A stretch of DNA of 10,981 bases from Bacteroidia bacterium (GTDB lineage: Bacteria; Bacteroidota; Bacteroidia; Flavobacteriales; Flavobacteriaceae), in assembly GCA_030425715.1 (NCBI GenBank), contig JAUIAA010000041.1, positions 1 to 10,981 on the forward strand, in the 5' to 3' direction. The notes below the pieces were generated by a model that saw nothing but the letters and a program-made list of their open reading frames with translations, did no database searches and was not told where the DNA came from. A program made the translations under genes and the position numbers. Positions 6,727-10,981 of this stretch are shown here, in pieces; within the stretch, counting starts at the first letter, position 1, and the number at the start of each line of letters is the position of its first letter.

Positions 6727-7206
6727 TTATTTGATAAAATACCAACCATGGCTTCCTGCTACAGCTCCAATGATGGTAATTATACTTAATATTAATAATA
6801 TCCAATGTGCTTTATGCATTATTCTAAAAGTATTTTCGGGATTTTCTTGCATATACTTTTTAAACAACTTATGTAAAACAAAGGGTTCTAAAACAAACAA
6901 TACAATGGTGAAAATAAGCCAAACCAACACCATGGCGTGCATCCACCAAAATTTTAATTGTAAAAAATGCTGCCAAGCATTTAAGTATTCTACCATATAA
7001 AACCCCGTAATTGCTGTTAAAATGGTTGTAATTTTTGCAATAGTTTGGAATTTACCTTCTATAGATTCGAAAGAAGCCATTTTATCCTTTGCGGAATTCA
7101 TTTCTTTAATGGATGGAATAATTACCATAGTTACCATGGCAACTCCTCCTATCCATATTACCACAGAAACCACATGAATAATTCTCGCTAAAGTGTATAA
7201 TTCCAT
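6727..7206 (-). CDS. Four-helix integral membrane protein with conserved histidines (CopD-like), function unknown
   Basis: The 159-residue product has four clear membrane segments, at about 5-30, 56-74, 88-112 and 134-153. Histidines lie in or near the helices: H11 (RIIHVVSVVIWIGG), H90 (WWMHAMVLVWL), H112, H131 and H134 (MHKAHW), and H153 (GSHG). The RIxHVxxVxxWIGG opening resembles CopD-type copper-resistance membrane proteins and, more distantly, HemJ-like proteins. Helix-embedded histidines in such small bundles often ligate haem b or a metal. I cannot assign a precise family or substrate, so haem or copper binding is inference. The gene starts 4 bases after the ligA stop and ends 4 bases before the acetyltransferase start, so the three are probably one transcript. 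No signal peptide is apparent beyond the first membrane segment. Confidence 0.75.
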   Translation of the reverse strand: MELYTLARIIHVVSVVIWIGGVAMVTMVIIPSIKEMNSAKDKMASFESIEGKFQTIAKITTILTAITGFYMVEYLNAWQHFLQLKFWWMHAMVLVWLIFTIVLFVLEPFVLHKLFKKYMQENPENTFRIMHKAHWILLILSIITIIGAVAGSHGWYFIK

Positions 7207-7210
7207 AACA

Positions 7211-9208
7211 TTATTTTAGTAATTCTAGATACTCCGATTCTGATATTATAGGGATTCCCAAACTTTCGGCTTTAGTCAATTTACTAGGTCCCATATTATC
7301 GCCTGCAACTACATAATTGGTTTTTTTGGAAATGGAACTAGATACTTTTCCTCCGTTATCTTCAATTGATTTTTTTAACTCATTTCTAGAAAATTTATGA
7401 AAAACTCCAGAAACCACAAAAACCAAACCTGCAACTTTATCGGTTTGATGGAGCAACTTACTTTCATCTACAGAAAATTGTAAGCCCTTGTTTTTTAATC
7501 TATTTACAATCTCTACATTGGTTGGCACCGCAAAGAAATCTATAATGCTTTGGGCAATTCTTTCTCCAATTTCATCTACATTAATTAAATCTTCAAAAGA
7601 AGCTTGTTGCAAATGGTCTATATTCTTATAGTGTTTGGCTAATTTTTTTGCAACCGTTTCTCCAACAAATCGAATTCCTAAAGCAAACAATACTTTTTCA
7701 AAAGGAATTTCTTTAGAAAGTTCTAAGCCTTTGATAATATTTTCTGCCGATTTTTCTGCCATTCGCTCTAGCGGAATTATTTGTTCAACGGTTAAATCAT
7801 ACAAATCTGCATAATTCCTAATCAAACCATCCTTATAAAATAACTCGATGGTTTCTGCGCCAATACCATCAATATTCATGGCTTTACGGCTAATAAAATG
7901 CTGGATTCTACCTGTAATTTGTGTAGGACAACCAAATTCATTCGGACAATAATGTTTCGCATCTCCTTCAGTTCTTATCAGTTCTGTATGGCAATCAGGG
8001 CAATGGGATATGTATTTTGTGGGAATAGATTCTTTTGGTCTTTTCTCTAAATCTACGCCTACAATTTTAGGTATAATTTCACCTCCTTTTTCAACAAAAA
8101 CAGTATCCTTTTCTCTAATATCTAGTTTGGCAATTTGATCTGCATTATGTAATGATGCTCTTTTCACTATGGTTCCAGCCAACTCTACAGGTTCTAAATT
8201 TGCTACTGGGGTAATGGCACCTGTTCTTCCCACTTGATAGGTTATTTTATGTAAAACGGTACTTGCTTGCTCTGTTTGAAACTTATATGCCAATGCCCAT
8301 CGGGGAGATTTTGCTGTATAGCCTAGCTCTTCTTGAAAATGTAAGTCATTTACCTTAATAACCACGCCATCTGTTTCGTAAGGTAAATCATGTCTGTGTA
8401 GATCCCAGTAGGCAATAAAATCGAAAATCTCTGCGGTATTCTTGCAAAGTTTTAAAGTATTGGGGACTTTAAATCCTGTTTTTTGGGCAAATTTTAAAGA
8501 TTCGTAATGACTTTTAAATGGTGTTTGGTCTGCAACAATTTGGTATAGCAAACAATCTAATGGTCGCTTAGCCACCTCCGCACTATCTTGTAATTTCAAA
8601 CTTCCACTAGCCGTATTTCTTGGGTTTCTATATAACTCTTCGCCATTTTCCAAACGCTCTTGGTTCATTTTATTAAATCCTTCAAGTGGAAGTACAATTT
8701 CGCCTCGAATCTCAAAATCTTGTAAATCTTCTTCTTTTAAAACCAAAGGAATAGATTTAATGGTTTTTACATTTGCTGTAACTTCATCTCCTTGAAAACC
8801 ATCACCTCTTGTTACTGCCTTTTCAAATTTTCCATTTTTATAATATAGATTTATAGAAGCTCCATCATATTTTAATTCACAAGTGTAATTTATGGGTACA
8901 TCGCCCAAGATTTTTTGTAATCTTTTTTCCCAATCTAACACATCTTCTTTAGAATAGGAATTGTCTAAAGAATACATACGATGTGTATGGGTTACGGTAT
9001 TAAAGTTTTTGGTAATGGCACCTCCTACTCTTTGCGTAGGTGAATTTTCATCAAAAAATTGTGGGTTATCTGCTTCTAACTGCTCTAATTGCTTTAATTT
9101 TTGGTCAAATTCGTAGTCAGATATTGTAGCATTATCTAATACATAATAATTGTAATTATGCAACCTTAATGCTTCACGCAGTGCTTTTATTTCTTGTTCG
9201 ATATTCAT
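7211..9208 (-). CDS. ligA: NAD-dependent DNA ligase
   Basis: The 665-residue product is a complete bacterial LigA, which seals nicks in DNA in replication and repair using NAD+. Domain order is normal. The N-terminal Ia domain (1-70) has the HNYNYYVLDNATISDYEFD segment for NMN binding. The nucleotidyltransferase domain has the adenylated lysine K113 in ELKYDGAS and motif TDGVVIKV (279-286). Next come the OB fold, a Cys4 zinc site (C403, C406, C421, C427), helix-hairpin-helix repeats (about 445-575) and a C-terminal BRCT domain (about 588-665). The ATG at 9208 gives the expected N-terminus and family-typical length. It follows the efflux outer-membrane gene after 84 bases and leads the ligA / membrane protein / acetyltransferase run. 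It is an essential housekeeping gene in most bacteria, so its surroundings are probably chromosomal. Confidence 0.98.
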   Translation of the reverse strand: MNIEQEIKALREALRLHNYNYYVLDNATISDYEFDQKLKQLEQLEADNPQFFDENSPTQRVGGAITKNFNTVTHTHRMYSLDNSYSKEDVLDWEKRLQKILGDVPINYTCELKYDGASINLYYKNGKFEKAVTRGDGFQGDEVTANVKTIKSIPLVLKEEDLQDFEIRGEIVLPLEGFNKMNQERLENGEELYRNPRNTASGSLKLQDSAEVAKRPLDCLLYQIVADQTPFKSHYESLKFAQKTGFKVPNTLKLCKNTAEIFDFIAYWDLHRHDLPYETDGVVIKVNDLHFQEELGYTAKSPRWALAYKFQTEQASTVLHKITYQVGRTGAITPVANLEPVELAGTIVKRASLHNADQIAKLDIREKDTVFVEKGGEIIPKIVGVDLEKRPKESIPTKYISHCPDCHTELIRTEGDAKHYCPNEFGCPTQITGRIQHFISRKAMNIDGIGAETIELFYKDGLIRNYADLYDLTVEQIIPLERMAEKSAENIIKGLELSKEIPFEKVLFALGIRFVGETVAKKLAKHYKNIDHLQQASFEDLINVDEIGERIAQSIIDFFAVPTNVEIVNRLKNKGLQFSVDESKLLHQTDKVAGLVFVVSGVFHKFSRNELKKSIEDNGGKVSSSISKKTNYVVAGDNMGPSKLTKAESLGIPIISESEYLELLK

Positions 9209-9292
9209 GGATAATATTCCAAATTACTAGCTTAATACATTACTATTTAGTGCTAATATATTATAATATCTTTCTTCCAACAAGAGTAACTG
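9209..9292 (-). promoter_or_regulatory. Intergenic gap upstream of ligA, promoter likely but not resolved
   Basis: This 84-base AT-rich gap is the only sizeable space in the minus-strand gene run, so a ligA promoter may lie here. On the minus strand the best -7-like element is TAATTTG close to the start (around 9220-9226), which lacks one base of spacing relative to TAnnTTTG. No rho-independent terminator for the upstream efflux gene is evident. Confidence 0.25.
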
Positions 9293-10870
9293 CTAATTAT
9301 TTCTAGCCTGTTTTCTAGCTTCTCTTTCTTGCTTATTTAATGCTTTACGTTGTTCTTTTCGTAATTTTTTTTGTGCTTCTGTCAAATTCAAATCAACTAT
9401 TTGACCTTCGTAAATTAATTCACCTATATCTATTTGATCTACATTCTCTTCTTGGGCCTTTTGCTGTGCATATTTTTCCAATTCTTCAGGACTAACCCAG
9501 CCACCTCCTATAGATTTATAAATCTTTACAAAAGCACTAAGTAATAATTGGTAATTTTCAGCATAAGAAAGCTTAGCTTCAAACTCTTGCCTTTGATTTT
9601 CAATAACTTCCAAATAACTGGTTACCCCTTGATAATATCTTTGACGTGACAGGTAACTTGCATTACTTGCTGCTGCAGTCATGGCTTCATTTGCAATTAA
9701 CTCATCTTGTAAAGTGCTTAATTCTATCAAAGCATTTTCCACCTCCATAAAAGCTTCTAAAACTGTATTTTCATAATTCAATAAAGATTGCCTTGCCATT
9801 TCTCTTTCCATATCAACTCTACGAGCATTTTTTCCCCATTCAAATAGAGGTCCAACTAGTCCTGCCCCAACACTCCATCCTAAACCATTAGATACCAAAT
9901 TAGACAAATCATCACTACCTAAACCTAATAAACCTGTTAAGCTGATTGACGGAAAACGCATGGCCTGAGCCACTCCAACTTTTGCATTTTGGGCTCTATA
10001 AAGTTGTTTTGCTTCTAAAATATCAGGACGTCGCTGCAATAATTCTGAAGGAATTCCAGCAGGAATATTACTTGGCAACTCATATTCTTGCAAGCTTTTA
10101 AGTACTGGCATACTATCTGGGTTTTTACCTAATAAAACACTTAATTTATGCTCTGTAAATGCAATCAATCTTTTAAATTGTGGTATTGATATTTGTGTAA
10201 TTGCCTTTTGGATTTCAGCTTGATTTACATCAATAATGTGGGTATAACCTTCATCAAATCTATGTTGTATAATTTGTAAGGTACTATCTCTTAATGCCAG
10301 AGTATTTTCAGAAATTTGCAGTCTTGTTTTATAATCTAGTAATTGAAAATAACTGATTGCCACTTCGGAAATTAAAGCTATTTGTATGGTTCTTTGTCCA
10401 TAAAAAGAGCCTAACAACTCTGCTTTTGCAGCTTCAGAACCTCTTCTATATTTACCCCAAAAGTCTAGTTCCCAATTTACAACTGCATTAGCCGAATAAT
10501 TAGTTAAGGGGTCATCAAATTTAATTCCTTGCACAACATTTCCCTTATTTACCCCCGCATTTATACCAAATTTAGGTCCAAAATCGGCATTGTTATAGCC
10601 AAGATTAGCCCTTGCTTGTTCTACCCTACTTGCCGCTATCAAAGCGTTTTTATTTTGGCGCAATGCAGTAATAATTAAGGTGTCTAATACAGGATCATTA
10701 TAAATTTCCCACCATCTTAAATTAACCACACTATCTGTTTTTTGTGATAAATGCTTGAATGCTTTAGGTGAAGTATCTTCAGGGCTCACAAAATTTGGGC
10801 CTACTGCACAAGATTGTAACATCAATACAGTAATTAATATTAAAAAACAGGTACAATTTCTCATTTGCAT
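9293..10870 (-). CDS. NodT/OprM-type outer-membrane efflux lipoprotein (TolC family) with charged C-terminal extension
   Basis: The 525-residue product is the outer-membrane channel of a tripartite efflux pump. It has a lipoprotein signal ending in LQSC (C21), then the family opening CAVGPNFVSPE and WWEIYNDPVLD. Two outer-membrane-efflux repeats follow, with coiled-coil segments such as LIAASRVEQARANLGY and the family block PSELLQRRPDILEAKQLYRAQNAKVG. NodT proteins normally end near the GGGW motif, here at W458. This copy adds 67 residues rich in K, R, E and Q, ending in a strongly basic predicted helix. The gene begins 1 base after the stop of the RND pump gene, so the two are cotranscribed and should form one complex. 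The ATG at 10870 and another at 10864 are both possible starts; either leaves an intact signal. The exported substrate cannot be told from this sequence. Confidence 0.93.
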   Translation of the reverse strand: MQMRNCTCFLILITVLMLQSCAVGPNFVSPEDTSPKAFKHLSQKTDSVVNLRWWEIYNDPVLDTLIITALRQNKNALIAASRVEQARANLGYNNADFGPKFGINAGVNKGNVVQGIKFDDPLTNYSANAVVNWELDFWGKYRRGSEAAKAELLGSFYGQRTIQIALISEVAISYFQLLDYKTRLQISENTLALRDSTLQIIQHRFDEGYTHIIDVNQAEIQKAITQISIPQFKRLIAFTEHKLSVLLGKNPDSMPVLKSLQEYELPSNIPAGIPSELLQRRPDILEAKQLYRAQNAKVGVAQAMRFPSISLTGLLGLGSDDLSNLVSNGLGWSVGAGLVGPLFEWGKNARRVDMEREMARQSLLNYENTVLEAFMEVENALIELSTLQDELIANEAMTAAASNASYLSRQRYYQGVTSYLEVIENQRQEFEAKLSYAENYQLLLSAFVKIYKSIGGGWVSPEELEKYAQQKAQEENVDQIDIGELIYEGQIVDLNLTEAQKKLRKEQRKALNKQEREARKQARNN

Positions 10871-10871
10871 T

Positions 10872-10981
10872 TTATCTTTTTGATGATTCTAATGCCAGTT
10901 CCTTCTTATCCTTTTCTCTTTTCTTTTCATAGCCAAAAACTTTTCCTATAAATAAAAACAACATTGGGTACATAAATACGC
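10872..10981 (-). CDS. C-terminal end of an RND (AcrB/HAE1-type) efflux pump inner-membrane protein, partial
   Basis: The last 35 codons of a gene entering from the right edge read VFMYPMLLFLFIGKVFGYEK, then a charged tail ending ESSKR and TAA at 10874-10872. A final hydrophobic helix followed by a short basic cytoplasmic tail is how AcrB-like transporters end, and the next gene downstream (1 base away) is a NodT-type outer-membrane channel, the usual partner. This is too short for a firm call on its own; position and partner carry most of the weight. The membrane-fusion protein of the pump would be expected further upstream, outside the window. Confidence 0.7.
   Translation of the reverse strand, partial: VFMYPMLFLFIGKVFGYEKKREKDKKELALESSKR

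Noticed and set aside
6138..7000. Plus-strand open frames at 6138-6353 and 6641-7000
   Set aside because: They overlap the acetyltransferase and membrane-protein genes on the opposite strand, have low-complexity products, and begin in or next to the terminator hairpin or inside coding sequence.
9256..9270. ATATTATAATAT palindrome upstream of ligA as a possible operator
   Set aside because: It is pure A/T in an AT-rich gap, where such palindromes arise easily by chance, and no regulator is encoded nearby.
1..10981. CRISPR arrays, tRNA or rRNA genes, insertion sequences, prophage or defence genes
   Set aside because: No regularly spaced repeats, tRNA-like cloverleaf, transposase, integrase or defence-type motif was seen; nearly all the sequence is filled by ordinary metabolic and transport genes.

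Overview
The window looks like a marine-type member of the Bacteroidota, most likely family Flavobacteriaceae. About 10.7 kb is AT-rich with A/T-ending codons. Ribosome-binding sites are weak or absent, a Bacteroidota-type -7 box (TAnnTTTG) lies upstream of one gene, and the gene families are ones common in flavobacteria. The exception is the first ~260 bases. They are much richer in G+C (about 52% by hand count over 1-240, against about 33% over 301-420) and encode an internal piece of a proteobacterial-looking pantothenate enzyme, PanB. That piece runs in frame, without a stop, into the body of a membrane-bound sterol-desaturase-family enzyme. The simplest reading is a chimeric contig end or a recent illegitimate joint, not a working fusion.

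Left part (1-1860): the PanB piece, then an AGMO-like (alkylglycerol monooxygenase-type) di-iron membrane oxygenase that has lost its N-terminus. It converges, with a 1-base gap, on a minus-strand YhhN/TMEM86-type lysoplasmalogenase. Both families act on ether lipids in animals, so the pair may be an ether-lipid cleavage module. The 140-base region upstream of the lysoplasmalogenase is a divergent promoter region.

Middle part (1861-6104, plus strand): a tight three-gene cluster. It encodes a GMC-family FAD dehydrogenase with a four-cysteine motif, a gluconate-2-dehydrogenase-subunit-3-like small subunit with a Tat-like and lipoprotein-like signal, and a secreted M61-family zinc aminopeptidase with a PDZ domain. 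The first two resemble the catalytic and 'hitch-hiker' subunits of periplasmic FAD-dependent sugar or alcohol dehydrogenases. No cytochrome subunit is in the window. A hairpin at 6126-6154 probably terminates transcription from both sides.

Right part (6165-10981, all minus strand, read right to left): the last 35 residues of an RND efflux pump inner-membrane protein, then its TolC/NodT-type outer-membrane lipoprotein with an unusual 67-residue charged tail. After an 84-base gap comes NAD-dependent DNA ligase (ligA), then a four-helix histidine-rich membrane protein and a Maa/LacA-type sugar O-acetyltransferase, each separated by 4 bases.

No RNA genes, insertion sequences, CRISPR arrays or phage genes were seen. 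The items most worth checking are the PanB/oxygenase joint, the FAD dehydrogenase pair without a visible electron acceptor, and the possible ether-lipid pair.
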